This document shows, piece after piece, positions 54,303-63,840 of a stretch of 64,000 bases of DNA. Positions within the stretch are counted from its first letter, which is position 1; every line of letters begins with the position of its first letter. A program made the position numbers and the translations under genes. The stretch comes from Marinomonas flavescens (GTDB lineage: Bacteria; Pseudomonadota; Gammaproteobacteria; Pseudomonadales; Marinomonadaceae). The stretch spans positions 146,954 to 210,953 of the forward strand of contig NZ_SJSB01000008.1 in assembly GCF_004352835.1 (NCBI RefSeq). Direction: 5' to 3'. The notes under the pieces were generated by a model. That model saw only the letters and a list, made by a program, of their open reading frames with translations. It was not told the DNA's origin and made no database searches.

Positions 54303-55064
54303 TTAGAAGAATAGATATTTCAAGCCAAAGACCATTAAAGCGCTTGCCAATATGGGTTGCAAAACCTTGTTTGGGACATAGGTAGAGATTTGAGTGCCTA
54401 GGTAAATGGCTGGTATAGAGCCAATTAATAAACCGGCTAATAAGGTGTAATCCACGTTACCAAGAAAAACATGCCCTAAACCAGCCACAAGCGTTAAAGG
54501 GACGGCGTGAGCGAGATCAGTGCCAACAATGTTTTTGGCGCGCATTACAGGGAATAATACCATCATAATGGCGGTTCCCAGTGCGCCAGCGCCTACTGAT
54601 GTTAGAGTGACTAAGATGCCAAGAATTATGCCGCAAAAGAAAATGACTCTTAGACTGCGTGCCTCTGGCATTTGGAAGTCAAAACGAGATAGTAGTTTTT
54701 CTCGAAAAATGATGACTAACGCGGTTGTTAGTAGCATTACGCCTAGGGTGCCCGTTAATATTTGTTGGTAATAATCTGGTTTTTCGAATTGAGACAAGGC
54801 TAATACGGTAATAAAAGAGGCAGGAAGGCTGCCTGCTGTCATGGCACCAACTATTTTCCAATTAACATTGCCGCGTTTTGCGTGCAAATATACGCCCGTG
54901 CTCTTCGCGATTCCTGCATACATAAGGTCGGTGCCAATGGCAATATGAGGTGGAAAGCCAAATAGCAGTAATAGCGGGGTCATTAAAGAGCCACCACCAA
55001 CACCCGTGATGCCGACGGCCAGCCCAACAGCGGCGCCGGCAAAAATATACCAAATAAAATCCAT
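54303..55064 (-). CDS. TauE/SafE-family permease
   Basis: This is a 253-residue membrane protein with about eight hydrophobic segments. The family-defining GITGVGGGSLMTPLLLLF near the N-terminus and TSVGAGALGTAIMMVLF in the middle form the inverted repeat of TauE/SafE (DUF81) proteins. Members export sulfite, sulfoacetate or other organic anions. It is divergent from cysB with 107 bases between them, which suggests that it moves a sulfur compound and may be CysB-controlled. The substrate is inferred only. Confidence 0.87.
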   Translation of the reverse strand: MDFIWYIFAGAAVGLAVGITGVGGGSLMTPLLLLFGFPPHIAIGTDLMYAGIAKSTGVYLHAKRGNVNWKIVGAMTAGSLPASFITVLALSQFEKPDYYQQILTGTLGVMLLTTALVIIFREKLLSRFDFQMPEARSLRVIFFCGIILGILVTLTSVGAGALGTAIMMVLFPVMRAKNIVGTDLAHAVPLTLVAGLGHVFLGNVDYTLLAGLLIGSIPAIYLGTQISTYVPNKVLQPILASALMVFGLKYLFF

Positions 55065-55129
55065 CGTATTCTTTCTTTCGCTGATTTAAGCTAGCAACAT
55101 TAGAGGTTTTTCTCTATTCTATAAAGTAA

Positions 55130-56146
<1,017 letters not shown>

Positions 56147-56187
56147 TTGCGTTATTTGTTCATTCGATAGACAGGATATGATAAGCG

Positions 56188-56226
56188 AAAGGCCATGCAT
56201 TCAGCGAGATGCATGGCCTTTTTTTA
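56188..56226. terminator. Bidirectional terminator between cysB and wrbA
   Basis: AAAGGCCATGCAT (56188-56200) pairs perfectly with ATGCATGGCCTTT (56209-56221) over an 8-base loop, with further T residues. It serves both converging genes. Confidence 0.88.
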
Positions 56227-56262
56227 TGGCTATTATTTTATTTGGCGCGTTGGTGTTTTTGT

Positions 56263-56862
56263 TTATTTAGCCAGTTTTAGAGCCAGCTCTGCAATCCGTT
56301 TGCCTTGTGCTTCACAAAGAGATATTTCATCTTTGCTTAAATTGTTTTCGCTGGTTGCTGTGGCTAAGTGACTGGCGCCATAAGGTGTGCCACCAGTGGT
56401 GGTATTGATCAGCGCCTTATTTTTATAGGGTAATCCAGCCCAAATCATACCGTGGTGTAACAAGGGAATCATCATCGACTGCAGGCATTGTTCCTGTCCG
56501 CCATGCATTGAACTGGCGCTAGTGAAAGCGCAGGCGGGTTTGTCGATGAGTCCGCCGGTCATCCAAATTGTCGAGGTCTGATCGATAAAATGTTTAAGTG
56601 GGGCAGCCATTGATCCAAAGTAAGAAGGTGAGCCAAGTGCCAAGGCAGCACAATTAGCCAGTTCGTCTAGAGTGGCATAAGGCGCGCCTTCGCTAGGAAT
56701 TGCCTGACTGGTGGCTTCACAGGTTTCTGACACCGCTGGCACTTGCCGGACTTTAGCTTCTATGCCGGCAGTGCTGTTAACGCCACGAGCGAGGTATTTA
56801 GCCATTTCAGCGATGGAGCCATGGCGACTATAAAATAAGATGAGAACGTAAGGATCGCTCAT
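56263..56862 (-). CDS. wrbA: NAD(P)H:quinone oxidoreductase, WrbA family
   Basis: This is a 199-residue flavodoxin-like FMN protein of the WrbA group, which reduces quinones by two electrons. ILFYSRHGSIAEMAKYLARGV binds the FMN phosphate, LALGSPSYFGSMAAPLKHFID and TSASSMHGGQEQ are further FMN loops, and TGGTPYGASH the C-terminal one. It overlaps the ArsC gene by 4 bases, so the two are translated together. Both may act in redox defence. Confidence 0.88.
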   Translation of the reverse strand: MSDPYVLILFYSRHGSIAEMAKYLARGVNSTAGIEAKVRQVPAVSETCEATSQAIPSEGAPYATLDELANCAALALGSPSYFGSMAAPLKHFIDQTSTIWMTGGLIDKPACAFTSASSMHGGQEQCLQSMMIPLLHHGMIWAGLPYKNKALINTTTGGTPYGASHLATATSENNLSKDEISLCEAQGKRIAELALKLAK

Positions 56863-57203
56863 TTAAACAGTTCCAGAACTTGCTCGGGTGGGCGTCCTAA
56901 TTTTGCATGGTCATTGTGAATGACGATAGGTCGCTCAATAAGGCTTGGATGAGAATGCATGGCTTGAATGCGCTCTTCGTCACTGCTTTCTGAGTTTAGC
57001 CCCAGCTCTTTGTAAATGGTTTCTTTGGTACGCATGAGCTCAATCGGCGTGATGGCGAGCTGTTTTAGTAATGTGGTTATTTCTTCGACGCTGGGCGCTT
57101 CTTTTAGATACAAACGGACATCAGCTTGGATGCCATTTTCTTCTAATAGAGCGAGTGTTTGACGAGATTTTGAGCAGCGTGGGTTGTGGTAAATCGTTGT
57201 CAT
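56859..57203 (-). CDS. arsC: ArsC-family arsenate reductase (glutaredoxin type)
   Basis: This is a 114-residue thioredoxin-fold protein of the ArsC family. The active cysteine is in YHNPRCSKSRQTL (residue 10), and RPIVIHNDHAKLGRPPEQVL carries a conserved arginine. Its size and spacing are those of ArsC/YfgD. No ars operon genes accompany it, so a general role in redox defence is as likely as arsenate reduction. It is 76 bases downstream of proS and overlaps wrbA. Confidence 0.85.
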   Translation of the reverse strand: MTTIYHNPRCSKSRQTLALLEENGIQADVRLYLKEAPSVEEITTLLKQLAITPIELMRTKETIYKELGLNSESSDEERIQAMHSHPSLIERPIVIHNDHAKLGRPPEQVLELFK

Positions 57204-57240
57204 GTGAGTTCCTTTCTCTTAGTAAGCCTAAAGAGGGGAG

Positions 57241-57271
57241 TGAGTCACTCAACGAGAGGCTGAGTGACTCA
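57241..57271 (-). terminator. Hairpin between proS and arsC
   Basis: TGAGTCACTC (57241-57250) and GAGTGACTCA (57262-57271) are perfect inverted copies with an 11-base loop, just beyond the proS stop. No T run follows on the minus strand, so it may separate proS from the arsC-wrbA pair only partly. Confidence 0.45.
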
Positions 57272-57279
57272 TGATGGTG

Positions 57280-59004
57280 CTATTTCAGGCTAAGAATAAA
57301 TTCAACGGCTTGTTCTGTTGCTATATCTTGGTTTTCGCCTTGAGTACGGTTTTTGTATTCTAATGTGTTGTTTGCCAACCCTTTATCGCCAACTACTAAG
57401 CGATGTGGGATGCCGAGCAATTCACAGTCTGCAAATTTAACGCCTGGGCGTTCTTTTCGGTCGTCTAATAAAACGTCTAAGCCTTTGGCTTTTAGTTCGC
57501 TGTAGAGACGATCACACTCGTTTCGAACCGCTTCTGATTTGTCGTAATTCATCGCCACAATCGCCACATCAAAAGGGGCGATGCTTTCTGGCCATAAAAT
57601 GCCTTTATCATCAAAATTTTGCTCAATGGCCGCGGCAACAATGCGCGAAACGCCGATGCCATAACAGCCCATGTGCATGATTTGAGCCTTGCCGTTTTCA
57701 TTGAGAACGGAGGCGTTTAATGCTTCAGCGTATTGTTGACCTAGCTGGAATATGTGACCGACTTCGATGCCGCGTTTAATGACGATGGTGCCTTTGCCAT
57801 CTGGAGATGGGTCGCCTTCTACGACATTGCGTAAATCCGCTACTTCAGTATTTGGGCAATCTCTTTCCCAGTTTAAACCAGTTACATGGTAATCGTCTTT
57901 GTTAGCACCGGCACAGAAGTCAGACATAACCGCCGCTGAGCGATCTACGATTACGCGAATGCCTTTCTCTTTAAGTCCTTGTGGGCCAATGGAGCCTGGC
58001 GCACAACCAATGCTTGTTAGAATGTCGTCTTCGCTGGCAAATTCAAAAGGCGAGACGATGCCGTCAATTTTTTCGACTTTCAATTCATTAATGCTGTGAT
58101 CACCACGTAAAACCAGTGCGACGATCGTGCTGTTTTCGTTAGTGTCCGTGCCTTTTACTAGCATGGTTTTTACTGTCTTGGTGACATCCAGTGCTAAGAA
58201 TTCAGCTACTTTCTGAATCGTTTTGCAATCTGGTGTAAATACTTCAGCAGTATCTTGTGTTGCTGGATCAGCTTTGTCTTTTAGGGTGATGGCCTCGGCC
58301 AACTCCACGTTGGCAGCAAAGTCAGACGCGTCACTAAACGCAATGTCGTCTTCGCCTGAATCCGCTAATACATGAAATTCATGGGAGTAAGCGCCGCCAA
58401 TGCTGCCGGTATCGGCCAGTACTGGGCGGTAATCTAAGCCGATGCGATCAAATACATTACAGTAAGCTTGATGCATGACATCATAGGTTTCTTGAAGTGA
58501 TTCAGGGCTCGTGTGAAAAGAGTAAGCGTCTTTCATGCAAAATTCACGAGAGCGCATAACGCCAAAGCGAGGGCGAACTTCATCGCGAAATTTTGTTTGA
58601 ATTTGAAAGAAAGTTGCTGGTAGTTGTTTGTAACTGGTTAGTTCGTTACGGGCTAAATCTGTGATCACTTCTTCGTGAGTTGGGCCTAAGCAATAGTCGC
58701 GACCATGACGGTCTACTAAGCGAAGTAGTTCAGGACCGTATTTCTGCCAGCGACCTGATTCTTGCCACAGTTCTGCAGGTTGAACGCCTGGCATGATAAC
58801 TTCGAGGGCGCCTGCTTTTTCCATTTCATCTCGAACGATGCTTTCGACTTTGCGAAAGACTTTAACGCCCGTTGGTAGCCAAGTGTATAGGCCTTTGGAT
58901 ATTTGGCGAATCATGCCGGCACGAACCATCAATTGATGGCTGGTTACGACGGCGTCAGTTGGTGCATCACGTAGTGTGGAGAACAAATAATTGCTTGCGC
59001 GCAT
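57280..59004 (-). CDS. proS: Prolyl-tRNA synthetase
   Basis: ProS charges tRNA-Pro. The 574 residues match the bacterial type. The class II motifs are visible ([12 protein letters not shown], then [21 protein letters not shown] for motif 2 and GCYGIGVSR for motif 3). The YbaK-like editing domain that removes mischarged alanine lies between motifs 2 and 3 (about residues 225-410), and the anticodon-binding domain follows. It is transcribed toward arsC-wrbA. Confidence 0.96.
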   Translation of the reverse strand: MRASNYLFSTLRDAPTDAVVTSHQLMVRAGMIRQISKGLYTWLPTGVKVFRKVESIVRDEMEKAGALEVIMPGVQPAELWQESGRWQKYGPELLRLVDRHGRDYCLGPTHEEVITDLARNELTSYKQLPATFFQIQTKFRDEVRPRFGVMRSREFCMKDAYSFHTSPESLQETYDVMHQAYCNVFDRIGLDYRPVLADTGSIGGAYSHEFHVLADSGEDDIAFSDASDFAANVELAEAITLKDKADPATQDTAEVFTPDCKTIQKVAEFLALDVTKTVKTMLVKGTDTNENSTIVALVLRGDHSINELKVEKIDGIVSPFEFASEDDILTSIGCAPGSIGPQGLKEKGIRVIVDRSAAVMSDFCAGANKDDYHVTGLNWERDCPNTEVADLRNVVEGDPSPDGKGTIVIKRGIEVGHIFQLGQQYAEALNASVLNENGKAQIMHMGCYGIGVSRIVAAAIEQNFDDKGILWPESIAPFDVAIVAMNYDKSEAVRNECDRLYSELKAKGLDVLLDDRKERPGVKFADCELLGIPHRLVVGDKGLANNTLEYKNRTQGENQDIATEQAVEFILSLK

Positions 59005-59050
59005 GATAATAGTGTCTATGTCTAAAAGTTAAAATGTAGAAGTCAGTGCT

Positions 59051-59920
59051 TTAGCCGGCAAAACGAGGTTCAATAAGACCTTTAGTGTCGGTTTCAAGGG
59101 CGAAAATGCCGCCAGCTTGAGGGAATGTTTCAAGCTCTTCTTCTGTTTGTGCTATTCGGCAGGTGCTGACAAATAATGTTTTCATGTCGGGGCCGCCAAA
59201 AGCCACCATGGTGGGGTAGGTCGCAGGGACCGGATATTCGGCTAAAATTTCACCTTGAGGGCTAATTTTAACCACTCGTTGGCCTTGGTACAAAGCACTC
59301 CAATAATTGCCTTCGCTATCGACTGCGGCGCCATCAGGTCGGCCATTGCCTCTTGGGAATTCAATAAAGGTGCGTTTGTTGGTAGCGCTGCCTGTTTGCA
59401 CATCATAGTCAAATTGATAAACGATGTGGTTTGGTGTGTCGGAATAGTACATTATTTTGCCGTCGGGTGAGAAAGCTAACCCATTGGATGTCCAAGCGGC
59501 TTGATCTAATACCGATGCTTCACCGTTTTCAAACTGATAAAGCGCGCCTTTAAAGGCATCTTTAGGGCTGTACATGGTGCCAGCTAAAAAACGACCTTTT
59601 AGATCGCAGCGTCCGTCATTGAAGCGAGTGGTTTTTTGGTCGTACGTTGCTTTCCAATAAGGTGTCAGTGGTGCATTGAAATCCGTGAACCGATAAACAC
59701 CTGATCGAAAGGCGGCAATAAATCCGCCATTATTGTCGAGGGAAAAGCAGCCGATTTCTTCGTCAAACTGGCGTGTCTCTATGCTATAAGAGTCAATGCT
59801 AAAAGCATGCAGTTTAAAAGCGTCAATATCAACAAAATAGAGGGTTTGGGTTTGTTCATCCCATCGTGGGCATTCTGCTAATTTAGCTTGTGCGTCCAAG
59901 ACACATTGCATCTCAGTCAT
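59051..59920 (-). CDS. SMP-30/gluconolactonase family protein
   Basis: This is a 289-residue beta-propeller of the SMP-30/LRE family, which hydrolyses sugar lactones with a divalent metal. Metal-ligand positions are the glutamate in LAECPRWDE, the asparagine in TSNGLAFSPDG and the aspartate in GRPDGAAVDSEGNYW. The start is set at 59920, five bases after GGAG. A longer open frame to 60025 would overlap the HIT gene. No sugar-catabolic neighbour helps define its substrate. Confidence 0.87.
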   Translation of the reverse strand: MTEMQCVLDAQAKLAECPRWDEQTQTLYFVDIDAFKLHAFSIDSYSIETRQFDEEIGCFSLDNNGGFIAAFRSGVYRFTDFNAPLTPYWKATYDQKTTRFNDGRCDLKGRFLAGTMYSPKDAFKGALYQFENGEASVLDQAAWTSNGLAFSPDGKIMYYSDTPNHIVYQFDYDVQTGSATNKRTFIEFPRGNGRPDGAAVDSEGNYWSALYQGQRVVKISPQGEILAEYPVPATYPTMVAFGGPDMKTLFVSTCRIAQTEEELETFPQAGGIFALETDTKGLIEPRFAG

Positions 59921-60006
59921 GCTGACTCCGAGTCTCTGGGTGATTTTAAATATAAGGGTGCTATAGTGCTTCTGAAAGAGCTTATTGTAAATAGGATTAG
60001 AGAAAG

Positions 60007-60450
60007 ATGTTTGAGTTAAATTCAATATTAGAGCGAGACTCTATTTTGGTCGGCAATTTTCCTTTGTCACAGTTGAGATTGATAAATGATTCTCAATTTC
60101 CGTGGCTGATATTGGTGCCACGAAGGAGTGGAGTGACTGAGATTCATCAGTTGGTTGAAAGTGACCGTCAGTTATTAATGTCTGAGAGTTGCTTGTTAGC
60201 AGAAGCTCTGCATGATGCCTTCTCTGCTGATAAGTTAAATATTGCTGCAATTGGTAATAAGGTGACGCAGCTTCATGTTCACCATGTGGTGCGTTTTGAA
60301 TCGGATGTTTGTTGGCCTGAGCCGGTATGGGGTAAAGTGCCGGCGCTGCCTTACAGTCAACAGGCGCTGGTGGATGTGTTGCAGAAAATCCGATCGTTAT
60401 TGAGTGATGATTTGACCTTGCCTGATGATAATGCAGAGCTTTACTATTAA
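60007..60450 (+). CDS. HIT-family protein
   Basis: This is a 147-residue histidine-triad protein. The HIT motif is QLHVHHVVRF, with histidines at 90, 92 and 93. The third position of the usual H-x-H-x-H pattern is valine, the extra histidine being shifted by one. The family of Pseudomonas-type proteins shares this form (from memory). PWLILVPRRSGVTEI is also typical. HIT proteins hydrolyse or transfer nucleoside monophosphates. It is divergent from the SMP-30 gene and 63 bases upstream of the DUF2786 gene. Confidence 0.85.
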   Translation: MFELNSILERDSILVGNFPLSQLRLINDSQFPWLILVPRRSGVTEIHQLVESDRQLLMSESCLLAEALHDAFSADKLNIAAIGNKVTQLHVHHVVRFESDVCWPEPVWGKVPALPYSQQALVDVLQKIRSLLSDDLTLPDDNAELYY

Positions 60451-60513
60451 CATCTAGTTCATGCTGTGCCCGCCTTCTTAGTAGGGTGGGCAAAACAAGG
60501 ATAAGTATTTTTT

Positions 60514-62040
60514 ATGAGCGTGCGTAGAAGAAAAAAAGCCATTGGCAAAATTGTTAAGCTATTAAATTTGGCTGCTTCCACCAATACAACTGAGTCTGTT
60601 GTTGCATTGCGACACGCTGAGGCATTGATTCGTCAATATAATATAGTGGAGCGAGAGTTGCCTGTTGTGCAGTTATACGATCGCGCACTGCTTTATAAAG
60701 TCAGTTGGAATAGTGCTGCGCCTCGTTTTCACAAAGAAACAAGCGTCAAGTCGGTGTCTACGGATTCGGTGTATTTACGTCGGTTTAGTGAAAAAAATCG
60801 CGATCTTGAAAAAGAAAGCATTACTGTTGCTGAGCAGGAGTCGACCGAAGCGGTTGAAGGTAGTGTAATGCCCAGGAAAAACAAAATGAATGATGTCATG
60901 GATGATGTGCCTAGCACAGGTAGACGAAATGATCAGATGGTGTCGGGAAGTTTCGGCAATGTTATTGATGCTGCCGAGGCTTTTCGTCCAGAAATAGACG
61001 CTTTTTCGGAAGCAGAAAAGCCCTATGTGGCAAGTTTTGATCCAGTGATGGATTTTTCCGATGATGCCTATTGGCAGCAAGTGCATAAAACGCTGACAGA
61101 TTTCGATGAGGCTAATGTTCAGGCTAAGATGGCGTTGGTAAAGCAACAGCTAGAGCGGTCTGAACTGTCGCTGCAGCGTAAAAAAGACAATCGGCATCAA
61201 CAAGAACGGCATGAGCTTCAAGAGCGTAGTCAAAGGGCGAAAATAGAGTTGAGCTTTGAAGAAGCGATTGAAAAAGCCTTTCAGGCGCGTGCGGTTGCCT
61301 ATGAGAGGTGGGAAAAAGATCAATATCATCAGCGTTTGCAATGTCTTCGTGAGGAGCAAGAGGCGCTGTCTGTGTATGAAAACTATGTTCAGAGTTTGAA
61401 TGATCATAAAGCATCCCTGAGTCGTCATGAGCAACGTAAAGAAGACTATCGTACCGCGCAGATTATGCATAATTTACGTCGACATCTGGCTTTGTCTATT
61501 GCGAATTCGGTTGATTCATCTTCTTCTTTCGAGAAAGTGGTTGAAATCATGTCGCAAAATGGACTGTCACTAAAGGATTTAGAATTTTCAGACATACAAA
61601 ATAAAAGTTTGTTTATTCGTCTACTGGAGCGTGAAAGCGCGTTGATTTCCGATACTGATCAGCGAGAGCGTTATACCGAAGAAATGTTAGCAAAGTTTCT
61701 TGATGACAGTACTAAAACTCGTTCATCTGCTTCGTCAAATACACCATTGCAGCATATTCAATGTTTGCTTACGGCGGCCAACAGTGGTGGCCAATTTGAA
61801 ACGCAAAAGTATTTGGAGCAGGTGCAGCGGTTGATGGCTGCTCATGACATTGGTGTAAAGCAGATAGGTTATAGTTATATTAAAAAATACTCTGTGTTTA
61901 TCAGTCTCATTAACTGGGAGGCGGAACGTATTGTCTCGTTACCGGATAGAGAGGCGTTTACCGCGCAGATTTTAGAAGAATATATCCAATATTCGTTGCG
62001 AGCTTCAAGTGTTTCATCCGATCAAAAAATGACCCCTTAG
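60514..62040 (+). CDS. DUF2786-containing protein with internal repeats
   Basis: This is a 508-residue protein of unknown function. Residues 6-45 are a DUF2786 domain (IGKIVKLLNLAASTNTTES followed by HAEALIRQYNI). Residues about 190-310 are a glutamine- and arginine-rich coiled coil. The last 200 residues hold two related units: YSYIKKYSVFISLINWEAERI repeats the pattern of FSDIQNKSLFIRLLERESALI. Each is followed by an acidic or polar segment ending in EEMLAKFL or QILEEYIQ. No signal or membrane segment is visible. It follows the HIT gene by 63 bases. Confidence 0.7.
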   Translation: MSVRRRKKAIGKIVKLLNLAASTNTTESVVALRHAEALIRQYNIVERELPVVQLYDRALLYKVSWNSAAPRFHKETSVKSVSTDSVYLRRFSEKNRDLEKESITVAEQESTEAVEGSVMPRKNKMNDVMDDVPSTGRRNDQMVSGSFGNVIDAAEAFRPEIDAFSEAEKPYVASFDPVMDFSDDAYWQQVHKTLTDFDEANVQAKMALVKQQLERSELSLQRKKDNRHQQERHELQERSQRAKIELSFEEAIEKAFQARAVAYERWEKDQYHQRLQCLREEQEALSVYENYVQSLNDHKASLSRHEQRKEDYRTAQIMHNLRRHLALSIANSVDSSSSFEKVVEIMSQNGLSLKDLEFSDIQNKSLFIRLLERESALISDTDQRERYTEEMLAKFLDDSTKTRSSASSNTPLQHIQCLLTAANSGGQFETQKYLEQVQRLMAAHDIGVKQIGYSYIKKYSVFISLINWEAERIVSLPDREAFTAQILEEYIQYSLRASSVSSDQKMTP

Positions 62041-62216
62041 CATGCTAGTCGTCTCTCTTGGTGGTTAATCTTGGGAGGTTGCAGTGTGTATTTAATTATT
62101 TATTTTGTGAATGGGCTATATATCTTTCCAAAATAGGCTCTAGCCCTTTCTTTGCGCCTGCGCATCTTTTACCATTTCCTTTTCGATTTAATCGTAATCC
62201 TCAGCAGGAGAGATGC

Positions 62217-63734
62217 ATGAGCATTATCAAGGAAAGTGATCTAGTTGACAGCGTTGCAGATGCGCTTCAATTTATTTCTTATTACCATCCATTAGATTTC
62301 GTAAAAGCGGTACATGACGCTTATGAAAGGGAAGAGAGTAAAGCGGCCAAGGATGCCATGGCACAAATTCTGATTAACTCAAGAATGTGTGCAGAAGGTA
62401 AGCGTCCAATTTGCCAAGATACTGGTATTGTGACTGTTTTTATCAAAATTGGTATGAATGTGCAGTGGGAGACCACGAAAAGCGTTGCAGATATGATCAA
62501 TGAGGGTGTTCGACGTGCTTACACTCTTCCTGACAACATACTTCGTGCCTCTATTTTAGCCGACCCTGCTGGTGCTCGAAAGAATACCAAGGACAACACG
62601 CCTGCTGTTATCCATATGGAAGTGGTTCCTGGTGATACCGTTGAAATACATGTTGCAGCAAAAGGTGGTGGTTCAGAGAACAAATCCAAATTGGCAATGC
62701 TTAATCCATCGGATGACATTGTTGAATGGGTGAAAAAAACAGTACCGACAATGGGTGCTGGTTGGTGTCCGCCAGGCATGCTGGGTATAGGTATTGGTGG
62801 TACGGCTGAAAAAGCCATGGTTATGGCGAAAGAATCATTGATGGAGCCGATTGATATTCATGAGTTAAAAGCGCGCGGCGCAAAAACTCGAGTTGAAGAA
62901 TTGCGTCTGGCTATCTTTGATGAGGTTAATAATCTAGGTATTGGTGCTCAAGGTTTGGGTGGTTTGACGACCGTTCTTGATGTGAAAATCATGGATTACC
63001 CAACTCATGCCGCGTCATTGCCTGTTGCAATGATTCCTAATTGCGCGGCAACACGCCATGCGCACTTTGTGCTTGATGGTTCAGGTCCAGCAGATCTTGT
63101 TCCGCCATCATTAGATGATTGGCCTAAGATTACTTGGGAAGTGGGCGAGAGTGTTCGTCGTGTAAATCTAAATGAGATTACACCTGAGCAAGTAAAAGAC
63201 TGGAAGCCAGGTGAAACGGTTCTGTTGAATGGTAAAATGCTTACGGGTCGTGATGCCGCTCATAAAAAAATGGTCGAAATGATTGCCAATGGTGAAGAGC
63301 TTCCAGTTGATCTGAAAGGGCGCTTTATTTATTACGTTGGGCCTGTTGATCCGGTAAGAGATGAGGCTGTTGGGCCTGCTGGACCAACCACGGCAACGCG
63401 CATGGATAAATTCACTCGAACTATTCTTGATAAAACAGGTTTGCTTGGCATGATAGGTAAGTCTGAGCGTGGTCCAATTGCTATAGAGGCTATTAAAGAA
63501 TTCAGTGCGGTTTATTTGATGGCTGTTGGCGGTGCTGCGTATTTAGTGTCTAAAGCGATTAAGAAAGCGGATGTTATTGCCTTTCCAGAGCTTGGAATGG
63601 AAGCGATTTATGAGTTTGATGTGGTTGATATGCCTGTAACAGTGGCTGTCGATACACAAGGAACCTCTGTGCATATAACAGGTCCTGCTGAGTGGAAATC
63701 GCGCATTGAAGCGCAAGCGCTCGAGATTAAGTAA
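62217..63734 (+). CDS. Fumarate hydratase class I
   Basis: This is a 505-residue iron-sulfur fumarase (FumA/FumB type) interconverting fumarate and malate in the TCA cycle. KRPICQDTGIV, AKGGGSENKSKLAML and IPNCAATRHAHFVLDG carry cluster and substrate residues. The start at 62217 has AGGAG 6 bases upstream; the open frame to 62058 lacks such a site. It is monocistronic, with a terminator directly before the rRNA promoter. Isoform (FumA or FumB) cannot be told. Confidence 0.92.
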   Translation: MSIIKESDLVDSVADALQFISYYHPLDFVKAVHDAYEREESKAAKDAMAQILINSRMCAEGKRPICQDTGIVTVFIKIGMNVQWETTKSVADMINEGVRRAYTLPDNILRASILADPAGARKNTKDNTPAVIHMEVVPGDTVEIHVAAKGGGSENKSKLAMLNPSDDIVEWVKKTVPTMGAGWCPPGMLGIGIGGTAEKAMVMAKESLMEPIDIHELKARGAKTRVEELRLAIFDEVNNLGIGAQGLGGLTTVLDVKIMDYPTHAASLPVAMIPNCAATRHAHFVLDGSGPADLVPPSLDDWPKITWEVGESVRRVNLNEITPEQVKDWKPGETVLLNGKMLTGRDAAHKKMVEMIANGEELPVDLKGRFIYYVGPVDPVRDEAVGPAGPTTATRMDKFTRTILDKTGLLGMIGKSERGPIAIEAIKEFSAVYLMAVGGAAYLVSKAIKKADVIAFPELGMEAIYEFDVVDMPVTVAVDTQGTSVHITGPAEWKSRIEAQALEIK

Positions 63735-63768
63735 GGTTATTCTTACTTTGTTCTCTATCTAATTGTTT

Positions 63769-63798
63769 AAAAGCCATATTTATTTATGGCTTTTTTGT
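63769..63798 (+). terminator. Rho-independent terminator after fumarase
   Basis: AAAAGCCATA (63769-63778) pairs with TATGGCTTTT (63785-63794) over a 6-base loop, followed by more T residues. The T tract lies directly upstream of the rRNA promoter, where an UP element would be. Confidence 0.88.
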
Positions 63799-63807
63799 TT
63801 TTAGGTG

Positions 63808-63835
63808 TTGCATCATCATTTTTAATCTGTAATAT
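63808..63835 (+). promoter_or_regulatory. rRNA operon promoter
   Basis: TTGCAT (63808-63813), a 16-base spacer and TAATAT (63830-63835) are followed by the GC-rich GCCCTCG, a discriminator typical of stringently controlled rRNA promoters. AT-rich bases lie upstream. The boxA leader follows at 63866. Confidence 0.75.
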
Positions 63836-63840
63836 ACAGC

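Noticed and set aside
59921..60025. N-terminal extension of the SMP-30 protein
   Set aside because: It overlaps the start of the divergent HIT gene, and a better ribosome site (GGAG) precedes ATG at 59920.
60041..60493. 150-residue open frame on the minus strand opposite the HIT gene
   Set aside because: It lies fully antisense to a gene with a clear family motif, and the translated sequence has no recognisable features or ribosome site.
62058..62216. N-terminal extension of class I fumarase
   Set aside because: The extra 53 residues are not part of the family and the start at 62217 has AGGAG at proper distance.
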